The position numbers and the translations under genes are program-made. From Berberis thunbergii (taxonomy: Eukaryota; Streptophyta; Magnoliopsida; Ranunculales; Berberidaceae), in contig QNQO01000801.1 of assembly GCA_003290165.1 (NCBI GenBank), positions 1 through 64,000 of the forward strand: DNA of 64,000 nt. The letters run 5' to 3'. Shown here piece by piece: positions 54,325 through 64,000 of this stretch. The notes under the pieces were generated by a model. That model saw only the letters and a list, made by a program, of their open reading frames with translations. It was not told the DNA's origin and searched no databases. Every line of letters starts with the position of its first letter. Positions within the stretch are counted from its first letter, which is position 1.

Positions 54325-55425
54325 CTCGGTGTCGTATCCTTTTGGGAGACTAGAGATGAAATTGTGAGCGTTAGCCGCAATGCAAGCAGAAGTCGCCTAT
54401 TTCTTGCTTGCATTGACTTTCCCCATCATCACATTCTATAGTATTGTAGTGGAAAATAGAAGTGGCTCCTGCCCCAACATTCCTATCTGTGCCCGCAGCC
54501 ACTTGACTTGCAGTGTCCTGATATCATGGCCATCCAAGCAGACCATCCCTGTTCAAACAAGAAATGCATCAATAATATTTTGAGTGATGCTTTTATTAGT
54601 TCATGGATTCATAGGATGAGTAGCATATACTCAACATAATGACTAATAGCTAGCTTCTACTAATAGTAGCTTACCCTTGATAGGATCTTAGAACCTTTCT
54701 ATAAGAGCGAAGACGGTGGACTTGCCACCTCCACTGGTTCCGACCAATGCAAGTGTCTTAGAAGGTGGGATAATTAGATTGAAGTTGTTCAGGATTCAAG
54801 CATCTGGTCGAGATGGGTATGCAAAGGTAACATTTCTGAACTCTATCTTCCCTTTCACATTCGATAGTGTCTTCCCTCTGAAGTCATAGGGGTCAATCTC
54901 TAGGATTCTATCAATAATTTCAAATACCCGACCTGCTGCAACTGTACCCTGTGCAAATTGAGCGAAGTATGACAATGACAGTGCCAAGCCCGTGATAAAA
55001 ATAAGCATATAAAGTTAACATTTGATTATTTTTCAACATGCATTTGTGATGATATTGTTTCGAGTCATGAAAAGAATGTGTTAACCATACCTTGCACCTA
55101 CATTGACTCCAAAGAAACAAGCAATGGCTTCACCTCTAGTGAGTTCTCCTCTAGCAACTAGGATGGATCCATACCAGAATGCTAGGGCCCATGTGGAGTA
55201 AGTGACCAAATAAATTACACCCATTCTAGCACCTTTGGCAAACCCAATCTTGACTTCAAAAGAAACATAATTTTGTAGCAAATTAACATATTTTGCAGCC
55301 AAATGATCCTCTGCAACGAAAGAAAAAACTATTCTAATGGAAGTAATGACTTGTTTTGCAGCCAAATGATCTTTCAATGTGGCTTCACAAACCTGCTGAG
55401 ATAAGCTATGTGAACCAATGGCCAT
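54325..55425 (-). pseudogene. Captured ABCB-type (P-glycoprotein) transporter fragment, three exons
   Basis: Minus strand: about 55370-55091 ([40 protein letters not shown]), 54990-54675 ([56 protein letters not shown] with the Walker A motif) and 54548-54325 ([38 protein letters not shown]). This is the end of the first membrane domain and the front of the first nucleotide-binding domain of a full-size ABCB pump. Nonsense codons follow PDA and occur twice in the third exon, and the acceptor of the second exon is CAC instead of CAG. Confidence 0.85.
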
Positions 55426-56790
55426 GGTAACGGAATAACAATTGGCATTGCAATTGGAATCCGACCAATAAGTAGCACCAAAAGACTGTCAATACCAGCA
55501 CGATAATTCCTTCCTTGAATCCCTTAGATTACAATGAGTTCAATAAGCATACTAATGGCAATTGAACAGATACAGAAGTTTCCAATTGATATTAAAACTT
55601 GGAAACAATCAAAAAAAAGTTATTGTTGAACAAAGTGCAACACATACTTTCAGGTACAAACCAATAGGCGCCATCAATTGACTACGCAGTAGATTATGCT
55701 TTTGCTTAGCAAAAACATTGTTGGCAGTAACATGGTCAGACAAGTATTGCATAGAAATTTATGGAAATTATAAAATCTACAGCTAATCTATTTGTAATAA
55801 AACCTGTTTTCTATTCAAAACAAAGATATGTTAAATAGTACATTAGATTCATATTTATAAAATCTTAGTATCTAATCAAGTTAACAAAGATCTGGAGTGA
55901 CTTCAAATGTTGAATTTTCAAGTTCTTTCTCACATAATCACTGCTTTTAAGAATTTTGTAGTGCCAGAAAGCTACATTTTATGCAACCAATTAAATTCAT
56001 GCAACTACAATTAGGGGTTACAAATTTTTTTTTTATCTTGATGAGTGAGAAGACACCCATGGTTCATTCTAAATAAAGAGGCTACTAAAACAAACTATAT
56101 ACTATTTAACAAAAGACCATATGTTACCAGTTGAACAAATTTCATTCACAGAAGTGAGATTTTAACAATCTCACTAGATACACCCTCAGTAATTTTCACT
56201 TTATTGAAAATATCCTCTCTTATCCATCAATAGTTCCCTTCGTTTTACCATATCTCAGTTTACTATAATTAGGGTCAAGACTGAGTTGTCTTTTTCTGCC
56301 CTATAGTTTTGCTTGTCAAGAAACAAAACATGCACATTTGCGATTGTTGTTGACATGGTGTTTGCAATTACATAAGAGGTACAAAATCATATGAACTGAT
56401 AAAACTAGTTGGAGCTTAGAGGCACTCTATTGACTGATGCTTTATATGATGATCTCGATATGCAATGTTAAAAGTTCTTTACCATAATACAAAGAGCGAC
56501 ACTTCCTTGTAATTCTCATTCAAATTCATATTTTTTCAGAAGGATTTGTCTTGGGGCCTGGGGGTAACACTTAATTGACTTGGCTAAGAGTCTCCAATAT
56601 ACCAAAACAAATTTAGCACAAGGTTCAATGATACATGACAATTCCATTATTTTCATTTTGATTCATACAAATAGATGTGTCGATCAGTAACAGTCTTGAT
56701 TTGGATATATACTGCCATAACATAAATTTAATTTATAATTGTAGTACATCCAAGAAAATGCTCAGGCTGAATGTGTAAGAATGATCTTAC
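55426..56790. other. CACTA interior, unassigned
   Basis: AT-rich; probably captured intron or element-specific DNA. No recognisable exon. Confidence 0.4.
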
Positions 56791-56900
56791 CAATAATCTC
56801 TTCATGATTAAGAGTACGTTCCTTATTTGAAATTTTGTGGCACCAAAGCAACAACACTGCATATCTGAGCGTACCATGGTAACAACTCTCAAACTGCAAC
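56791..56900 (-). pseudogene. Unidentified exon-like segment in the CACTA element
   Basis: The minus strand from an AATTACAG acceptor to an ATTATTG|GTAAGA donor is fully open and reads LQFESCYHGTLRYAVLLLWC then HKISNKERTLNHEEIIG. It looks like a real protein exon but I do not recognise the family. Confidence 0.4.
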
Positions 56901-57700
56901 CTGTAATTGCCACATGAATCAGTTCTCTACTATACACTACATGTCTATTAATATTCTCCTTGTATAAAAAAAAGGAATTGAATATAGAGTGGCTGGTATG
57001 TTCAAGAATAGATGTGAAGTGCTTAGAGTGAAAAGTTATTGCTTTAAGAATTCAATTGTGTGCAACCAAACTTATCGTCTTAATGATAAACTAAACTCAA
57101 TTTACCCATCGAACTTCTAAAATGAACCCTGATCACATAATCATCCATTTATCCATGTTTTTATCATATATCTAGCTAAACTACACAAGCATATCACAAC
57201 CTTCTAACAAAAACTCAAACTTTCCCTTACTAAATAACTAGAAACAGTATTTTAGAGCAAACTTTATAGAAAAATTAATTTAAAACAAACAAAAAAAAGT
57301 TGAAAAGAATCATAATCGCTGGTGTAGTTGCCTTTAGGATGATAATTCTTCTCAAATGACATGTGCGAGTATATACGATTAAACTGATGCATACATGAAT
57401 AATATCAGAATTGGTACTTTTATCTCAACTTGTTTGATAAGATGGGAGAGGGCAAGTTTCCATGATGTTATTTCATAGCATAACTAAGCAAGACAATACT
57501 ACAATGCGAGTGAGAGTTAGACCTGCTAGAAAATTGATGAATATGAAAGCCATAGCAATTCCCAGTTCAAATCAACCAGCAATCTATCGAAAGTGAGATG
57601 CAGTTGACCCATTCTATCCACCTTGCGTTGATATGCCACTTGAAAACCCCCCTTCCCTAAACCCCCAAATCGAAATCAAAGAGAAAAAAAATCAAGCTTT

Positions 57701-57995
57701 ACCTCAAAGGTCTCACCTTTATAGCCTTTCTCATCATCCTCTCTGCATTTTCTCCTTCTTTCGCCATCCTTCACGACGATCTCCGTGAAGGATGTCATGA
57801 TATCTTAGCTCAGGCCAAAGCAAAGCTTCTCGAAGTCATTTTCAATTTACTCTTCTCGAAATCTTCATGCTGTGAGATGGCTGATTTCAGCTGGCAAACT
57901 TCAGATTTTTACAGCTCCAAATCCATGAAGATTGCAGAGTCCTGTTCTTGTGGAGGAATTAAGGCTCCTCCTAGTCCTCTCGATTTCTCTCTCCC
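57701..57995 (-). pseudogene. Unidentified captured gene start (leader and first exon)
   Basis: Minus strand: a GA-rich leader (AGAGATTGAGGGAGAGAGAA) near 57990, then MAKEGENAERMMRKAIK near 57770, ending in AAAG|GTGAGACC, a good splice donor. It has the layout of a captured 5' UTR plus first exon near the right end of the element. Product unknown; an overlapping upstream ATG gives another frame. Confidence 0.4.
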
Positions 57996-58289
57996 TCAAT
58001 CTCTCACTCCCAGAGAGATATGGAAACAACAAGAGGAATGAGAGGAGCTGTGTCTTTGTTTTGCATTTGGTGAGAGAGATGAAAGATATTCTAAAAAGTT
58101 TGAAGAGAATCGAGCGGTTTTTTTTAACTCCCGCTCTTCTGTTTGTTTATAGCGTTTTAATATAGAAATGCCATTAAAAATAAGATTTTATAGCACTAAC
58201 TCAAAAAATGCTATAATGAAAAGCTATCAATAGTCACTTGTGGTGTAGCGTTTGCAAATTAAAAGTTTCTAGCAAGTATAATAAGGGTC

Positions 58290-58489
58290 AAAACTAAATG
58301 CAGAGTAGTGACTAGGCCAGGTCAAGATACCAACTTATTGCATGATCCTTGGCACCCTATGGGAGTTCTCAAAGACAAGTCATCTGATATGAAATAGAAG
58401 TGCTAAACTTATAATTAACACAAAGGTAGTTCTTATCACTCATTTAAAACAGTGGGAGTCCCCCCTCAATGCAACAACTTTGTTTATTT
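58290..58489 (+). mobile_element. LINE fragment, left part
   Basis: GQDTNLLHDPWHPMGVLKDK resembles the region before zf-RVT in plant L1 LINEs. It is cut by a solo LTR and resumes at 59201. Confidence 0.45.
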
Positions 58490-58494
58490 ATGCC

Positions 58495-59195
58495 GGATGT
58501 AGTCGATTTCTGCTCTCCCTTGACTTGACCTGAACCTGCATAGGGAATGCACATGAGCCAAGGGCTACAATTATTATGACTGATGGCACTCCGATGCTAA
58601 AGTCAGACAAAGTTGGGGAAAAACTTAAAGCAGTAAATTTGAAAAGCTTAAAACAGCAATTTGGGTTTTGTAGTGTATATTTCTCTGTCAAATATTTGTC
58701 TTATTTATAATGCGAGAATTCTCATTTGGCTAGGACTTTGGTTGAGTAACTTAGGGAAATAGATCTTGCTGGAGATCCTTTCCTATTTGGGAGTCGTCTA
58801 TGTAGTAGAGTTTTTTTTACACGACTGGTGCTCCTAGATCTGCAAGGGAAGTTTCTCTTTTGGAGTGTTGTCCATGCAAGGAAGTTTCCATGCACGACTT
58901 AAACTCTGGGATATGTTTCCTAGTCGGATCCAATGTGTTGTTGGCTTTCCCATTTTAGGAGATCCCTCAGATACTTGCCTGATTAGGTCTTACGGGTATT
59001 GGGCTTTACCATGTGACGTGTGGGCTTAATAGGGCGTTGCAACTTGGATCCAACCTTCTGAAATATGCCGATATTGGATTATTGTTGTCTGGACCTTGCT
59101 AGATTTGGTGGGCATCCAGTCTTGCTTTGTACTGCTGAAGAGATCATCGTGACACACATATTGTGCAGATTAAAAGACGGTTTGGTGTATCATCA
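58495..59195 (-). repeat. Gypsy-family solo LTR inserted in a LINE
   Basis: On the minus strand begins TGATGATACACCAAACC. ATGCC lies directly outside both ends (58490-58494 and 59196-59200), a likely 5-bp TSD; the distal terminus reads GG instead of TG on the plus strand. Closely related to 46740-47342. Confidence 0.65.
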
Positions 59196-59200
59196 ATGCC

Positions 59201-59440
59201 CTTCTTTTGAACTCTCCTAGCTTTATCACTACCCCAAACCCGGAAAGACCAATTTGTTTGGCTCAGTGCCACTATGGGTAACTTTAGCATTGCTAATGCT
59301 TACAATGCTTTGAGATTCCATGCTCCTTGTTTTCCTTGCAATATATGGTGTGGGTGGCCCTACTCCTCAAGGAATTGAATTCTTTATATGACAACCCTTA
59401 TCTGGAACCATAAAACCAAGGTCAAGCTTAAGACATAATA
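59201..59440 (+). mobile_element. LINE fragment, right part (zf-RVT start)
   Basis: RKDQFVWLSATMGNFSIANA then YNALRF matches the xDxxxWxxSxxGxFSVxSAY segment of plant LINEs. It follows directly after the solo LTR. Confidence 0.65.
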
Positions 59441-59489
59441 TCTTCCATAATTGACGATCGTTGCCTATGCAGTTCAGGAAAGACGACTA

Positions 59490-60370
59490 CAAGCAGTGGC
59501 AGACCCATAAATTTAGTCAAAGGGGCGAAATGACAAATAATTATTAGTTGATAATAGTAGTTATTACGGGTGGAGCCAATTCTTTTTTCCTAACTGAGCT
59601 AGTAGCTAATAAAAAATTACAACTATAAAAAAATACATTGCATATACCAAATTGAATCTAGTGTAGTCCAATTTTAATCCAAAATAGGGTCGCAATATCG
59701 ATAACCTTAGCAAGGGGCAAACAAACGTAATAACTAGAGAATATAACTAAAATCACCAAATAATTAGGATAAGTATCTAGTTGAAGCTAAAAAAAATTTG
59801 AAATTTGCGAACATAATGTGATCATAATACAATTTCATAGAAAAAATGGTTTATATAAGGCTCAAAATTTGTACGAGTTTGCTAATGGTATACATTTTCA
59901 TTGAATTCTATAGTTATTATTTTAGATATTAATTTTAAAAAAAAATTTGTAGGAGGTTTTATACCACTTGTGAACAAGCAATTCATTTATTTACTATTAG
60001 TAGGGGCAGGTCACAATGACAAAAGTAGTAGGGCAGGTCACAATGACAAAAGTAGTAACTATGAATAAGCATAAAGAAATCATAAGCACTAAGACGACCG
60101 AAAATAAGTTTGCATTAAACTAAACAATTTTTAATGTTTGCAATTACTAATAAAGTTGCATTGAAAAAAAAAGAAATGTCACGCTAAAAGAGTATCGAAC
60201 TCGGGTCGTTTAATAAAAATAATAAACTTCCAACCACTACACAAAAATATGTTCAAATAGTTGAATGAACAATTATGATATTGTATTATATATTATATAA
60301 TTAATTTTTTTTGTAAAAACAATATATAGTAAAAATATTTTTAAAGTTGAGGGCGGGGGGCAGTTGTTGC
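59490..60370. mobile_element. Unclassified repeat remnant with tRNA-like segment
   Basis: Starts GCAGTGGCAGACCCATAAAT...AAAGGGGCGAAATG, a common plant repeat end, similar to text near 1205-1245. On the minus strand at 60245-60190 GTAGTGGTTGG and GTTCGATAC resemble tRNA A and B boxes. Boundaries and class are unresolved. Confidence 0.35.
60000..60059. repeat. Direct duplication of a 25-30-bp unit
   Basis: GGGCAGGTCACAATGACAAA followed by AGTAGTA occurs twice in a row. Confidence 0.9.
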
Positions 60371-60383
60371 ATAGTTATGTTCG

Positions 60384-60440
60384 TTTATGTTGTGAGTGAC
60401 TCAGAGTCGCTATTTATGTTGTGAGTGACTCAGAGTCGCT
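60384..60440. repeat. Direct duplication of a 28-bp unit
   Basis: TTTATGTTGTGAGTGACTCA then GAGTCGCT occurs twice in tandem. Confidence 0.9.
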
Positions 60441-60739
60441 GTCGCACAGTCATGTCGCGAACAATTTAGCCGTAAGCTACTAGAGGCTTATCTCTATTGT
60501 CTGATTGGTCGGTTGCAGCCACTAAGCGAGTTACGAAATCGAGCGTATGTGTTAGAGCTTTTGTAGCGAGTCAGGCGACGCAAGCTTGGGTTGGCATTCT
60601 ATGTAGCACCTGTCCGCGTGCTGGCTAGACCATTTATGTGTCGACTTGAGTGGCCTTTGCTGATAATAGAATGTTAGCTCGTTTGAGTGTGAGTACGCTA
60701 GCTGAGTTACAATTTATTTTTGTGGTTGCTGTTTTGGAA

Positions 60740-61620
60740 GGGAGCGGTGACCGCGTGGCGAGCTCCTTAGGGCTCCCACCTTCCGAACCATCTATGTCCG
60801 AACATAATGGACTGCAGATTTGGGGAGTAAGGCTTTCGCGAACATGCTGAAGAGCAAGGGTCCTGTGGCGAGCCGTCAACATTAGTCAGGGACTAATTAG
60901 TCTCCCACCTTTCGAACCATCTATACCTGTGCGGTGGGGGATACATGTTCAAAACGAAGGGGTTTAGAGACCAGGCCAAAAAACATTGGTCCCATGGCAA
61001 GCCGTCAGAATCAGTTCAGGACTGACTAGGCTCCCACCTTCCAAATCACCTACACTCGTGCACATCAAGCTACACATTTGGGGGTTTTCGGCGGCTACGC
61101 TGAAGAGCAGTGGTCTTGTGGCAATTTGTCAAAATCAGTTCAGGACTGATTCGGCTCCCACATTCTAAACCATTTGCACCCGTTTTGTGAGGGCTACAAG
61201 TTCAGGGTTAGTAATTCGTCGGCAGGCTAAAAAGCAGTGGTCTCGCGGTGAGTCGTCGAAAATCAGTTTGGGATTGACTAGGCTCCCTCATTCCAAACCA
61301 TCTACAATCGCACAATGGGGGCTACAAGTTCAGGGTTTGTAATTTGGCGGCCATGCTGAAAAGTAGTGGTCCAGTGGCAAGTCATCAAAGTCAGTTTGGG
61401 ATTGACTAGGCTCCTGCCTTCCAAACCATCTACACCCGCGCAATGGGGGCTACAGGTTTGGGCTTTGATTAGAAGCTTTCGTTCCCAGTCATCACCAGCT
61501 AGACTTACCTGATCGGGTTCAACGATCATTGACCACGAATGTGGCGATGATCCCTGACGAGTCATCATCACCAAGCGTGATAGCGCTGATTAGACTCCCA
61601 CTTCATAAACCATCGGGATC
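60740..61620. repeat. Tandem array, about 128-bp unit, seven copies
   Basis: GGCTCCCACCTTCCAAACCA recurs at about 60770, 60898, 61029, 61153, 61281, 61409 and 61586, with GCTGAAAAGCAGTGGTC and GGGGGCTACAAGTTCAGG in between. The last spacing is longer (177 bp). Confidence 0.85.
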
Positions 61621-62690
61621 CGCGCTAGACGAACTAGGTGTGTGAATGAACTAGAAGCCATCGTCATAAGCCTTATATAACTAAGCTTACCTAGTTGGAG
61701 AGAGGTTCCGCCTGCTTGAGGGCGTGCAAACCCATGTCCGCGGGCATGGTGCATTGTATGTACAAAAATACCTTAGATCAGCTGGTGATCCACAAGTACG
61801 ATCCGTGCGTCAGAGTCTACTAGGATTTCTATTGCTCGTGTCAGGCATGTGGTAGAATATTGTTTGAATAGTAGGATGAGCCCATGGGCTCGCAGAGGAA
61901 AAGTTAGGGTTTCTTGCATGATTGCGCTATGTGTACGGTGTAGATTGCGTGGTAGCACGCATACGACATAGGCTACGAGACGGTTGAGTATCAGTTACTC
62001 CCTCTTAATTGATGGGGTTGCATGCAGCACCATTAATTGGATGAACGTGGTCTACGCAGTTTTCTTGGGAGCAATCGTCTCCTATTTTCCTATATGGTAT
62101 TCAATGCTGACAGTTAATGCTGAACCGCCCGTTTGGTGAACCATCTTGTCTATATAATGTTGTTCTTCAATCGTTGTAGGCACTATCTTCTGCAGAGCGT
62201 ATTTCCTCTAATGTTCTTGCTTGAAGTGAATGCTTTGGGTTTTCTAAAGGTTGAAGGGAGATCTCCGCCATTGGAGTCTTTGAATGTTTTGACATTTGCG
62301 CTGATGAGGCAAGATGATAACCGCCGTTATGCGTGGTCACCGGTTATAGGTGAGCGCGTGGTTGATCTTCTGAGATCTCGTAATATCTTTTCATATTGTA
62401 ATGAAAAAGTACAAATTTCTTCCCAAAGGAGGAGCCTTGGTGTTACTTTGTTCCAATGTGCACGCATGTACGTGGTTCTTGCTACTAACTTATGGCTGAT
62501 CGAAGTGTTAGCATATGCGCGATGCTTCCAGGGGTGGTATCTTCTAGTCGCCTCAGGTATCGCGCATGGAAAAAGTGTCCTCGCTTGACGACATTGTGAG
62601 ACATTGAGTTCTTCGATTCTTGCGACCATCCCCATCTGCCTTCTTTTATTTCCTTCAGGAAGTCGAAAGCCATTCGAGGAAGTCATCAAG
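61621..62690. other. Internal part of a gypsy-like element, unassigned
   Basis: GC-richer than the surroundings and continuous with the gag-protease part to the right. The plus ORF 62133-62588 (151 codons) and the overlapping minus ORF have no recognisable domain. Confidence 0.4.
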
Positions 62691-62899
62691 GAGGTAGGAT
62701 GCCTTTTGAGAAAGTCGATAATTCGTTGTAAGGTCTATATCGTTGTTGGCGTGGTCGCTTTTCTGTGGTGATTCGTCGGAGCAATTGGCCTCTCTGCCCT
62801 TTCAGTCCCCTCCGCATTTTTATCCTTGATCTTGGGAAGGGGTTGAGTAAAGTTCACTTTGGGTTTCTTCTTCTTCTTATGCAGTTGGATTGTCTAAGC

Positions 62900-63999
62900 G
62901 AGTCTTTACTCCATGTCGCATCAGATTCAGATGTTTGTAGTATGTAGTCTTTGTATCCGCCTTAGAGAGCCAGTTGTTACAGAGTGCTCCATGTGATCTG
63001 ATTGGATCTGAGAACATTCTATTTGTTTCAGTATAGCATAATGGCAGCCTCGTGTCGTAGGTTGGTCTCCATGTATTGTTCCTTCAGAGTGGTTAGCAGT
63101 ATACTCAACGCATTGGAGAAGGGTGGAGACTACTGCTTCCATCTGGTGGAGTCATCGTCTTCCAAAGATAAGGTTGTACGTAGATGGTGTGTTTAGTACC
63201 ATGAAGTCCAGAAACAAGACCTTTCTCAATTGTGGTTCTCTTGCCACTACGGCTAACCTTATCTTCCAGATCGGGAAGCATTTCTCTCCATTGAATCCAA
63301 TCAGCGGGTAGTCTGAAGATGTAGAACATGATGTTGAGCGAGCGAAATGACTAAGGCGTTGTTGTGCAGCGCTCAGACTATTTTGAGGTCTTTGTCCATA
63401 AAGGTCAATGTGGAAATGGGCCTTTGAACCCTCGAGTAGGAAATGTGTTTGTCCTCGTCCGGAGGGTTGTGTCCGCATCTTCAGTAGAGTCCTCTTGCGG
63501 GACCTGTGCGACTGGTCTTCATTCGGTCCGACTCCATGAAGGACGCAGACTATGCTAAGAGTTTCCTTCTCTATTTATTTGTCTGACTCCCTCCGGTCCC
63601 TTGATCGTTCTAGTAACTTTTAAGAGTTCATAAATTATCTTAGTTTGCCCCTGCGGATCCATTACTTAATCTCATACCTCATACTCTTGCAGTCGTTGGT
63701 ATCATGGCTACCCTCCTTGTGGTACGAGCAGTACTTGTTGTTTTCATGCTTGGAGGGGTCTCTGCGCTGCTTTGGGGGTCACTTTAGGTCTTCCCAATTT
63801 CTCATGGAGGTCAGTACGTTTGACAGGCTAGAATTGAGGAGTATCACAGCTCTGGATCCAACGTAGTTGGATGCTTTATCTGGCCTGGCCCGGCCAGGGT
63901 CTGAACTATTTCACTACAATTCCTCTTGTTTTTTTCTTCATTCTTACATATTTTCCCCTCATTTTTTTCCTTAGGAGCGAAGGGCTTCTTTTCACCTTC
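62900..63999 (-). pseudogene. gag end and protease of a gypsy element running off the right edge
   Basis: Minus strand: KYCSYHKEGSHDTNDCKSMR at about 63730-63670 (the HDTxDC motif at the gag end), then YPLIGFNGEKCFPI and STYNLIFGRR near 63320-63150 and ANHSEGTIHGDQPTTRGCHY near 63090-63030, the gypsy protease C-terminal region. Frameshifts are present. As in the element at 16139-27842, the protease is followed by repeats and not by reverse transcriptase. Confidence 0.7.
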
Positions 64000-64000
64000 G

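Larger units (their letters stand above)
51011..58245. mobile_element. CACTA element carrying several captured gene fragments (Pack-CACTA), 7.2 kb
   Basis: The left end CACTACAAGAAAAATGGCC and the inverse right end CACCACAAGTGACTATTG are CACTA termini. Subterminal palindromic motifs TATAGCGTTT and AAACGCTATA recur about ten times at 51045-51420 and again near 58145-58220. There is no TNP1/TNP2-like ORF. The interior consists of minus-strand pieces of at least four unrelated host genes with their introns. The 3-bp TSD is not conserved (TTT versus TAG). It is non-autonomous. Confidence 0.8.

Noticed and set aside
54325..55425. A functional ABCB transporter gene
   Set aside because: Only the middle third of one half is present, with nonsense codons and a damaged acceptor, within CACTA ends.
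62133..62588. 151-codon plus ORF as a gene
   Set aside because: No domain or splice support; an overlapping minus ORF of similar size covers the same DNA inside a gypsy-like element.

Overview
The window is nuclear DNA from a flowering plant, probably a eudicot with a large, repeat-rich genome. It is AT-rich. Its genes have GT-AG introns, and the repeats are typical plant families: L1-type LINEs with an RNase H tail, an RTE LINE, Ty1/copia and Ty3/gypsy LTR elements, CACTA, hAT, MULE-like and Helitron elements. There is no prokaryotic signal and I found no CRISPR array, rRNA or convincing tRNA gene. The species cannot be named from the sequence.

Only one host gene is convincing: the 3' portion of an RCC1-family beta-propeller gene on the + strand. 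Thirteen exons lie between 2616 and 38547, and they join in frame into about 311 codons ending at a TAA; the 5' exons lie left of the window. Five of its introns fall at the same phase-1 site in successive RCC1 repeats. Its last intron is 23.7 kb and is built of nested transposons. A minus-strand LINE is split by a minus-strand gypsy element with TSD ATTAT. The left LTR of that gypsy is split by a second, plus-strand gypsy element with TSD CTTAT, and its gag region holds a hAT-like insertion. To the right in the same intron are a large TIR element with inverted-repeat arrays, the 3' half of a copia element, and a gypsy LTR with its leader and gag start. Earlier introns hold a LINE interrupted by a precisely bounded Helitron, a Pack-MULE-like element, a solo LTR, MITEs and a long TTA/GTT microsatellite.

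Downstream of the gene (38.5-51 kb) is intergenic repeat: a 5'-half copia element, a G-rich minisatellite, an internally deleted RTE LINE, an LTR remnant, a hAT MITE with perfect 8-bp TSD, and a miniature copia element that keeps only a gag fragment.

The most striking region is 51.0-58.2 kb, a CACTA element with no recognisable transposase. It carries, all on the minus strand and with intron boundaries retained, pieces of an ABCB transporter, an AGO4/6/9-clade Argonaute (closest to AGO6 as I remember it), the first exon of a histidine phosphotransfer (AHP) gene, and a TRAF/MATH-like gene, plus two unidentified exon-like segments. From 58.3 kb to the end are a LINE split by a solo LTR, a tRNA-like remnant, a 128-bp tandem array, and the gag-protease part of another minus-strand gypsy element that continues past the right edge.
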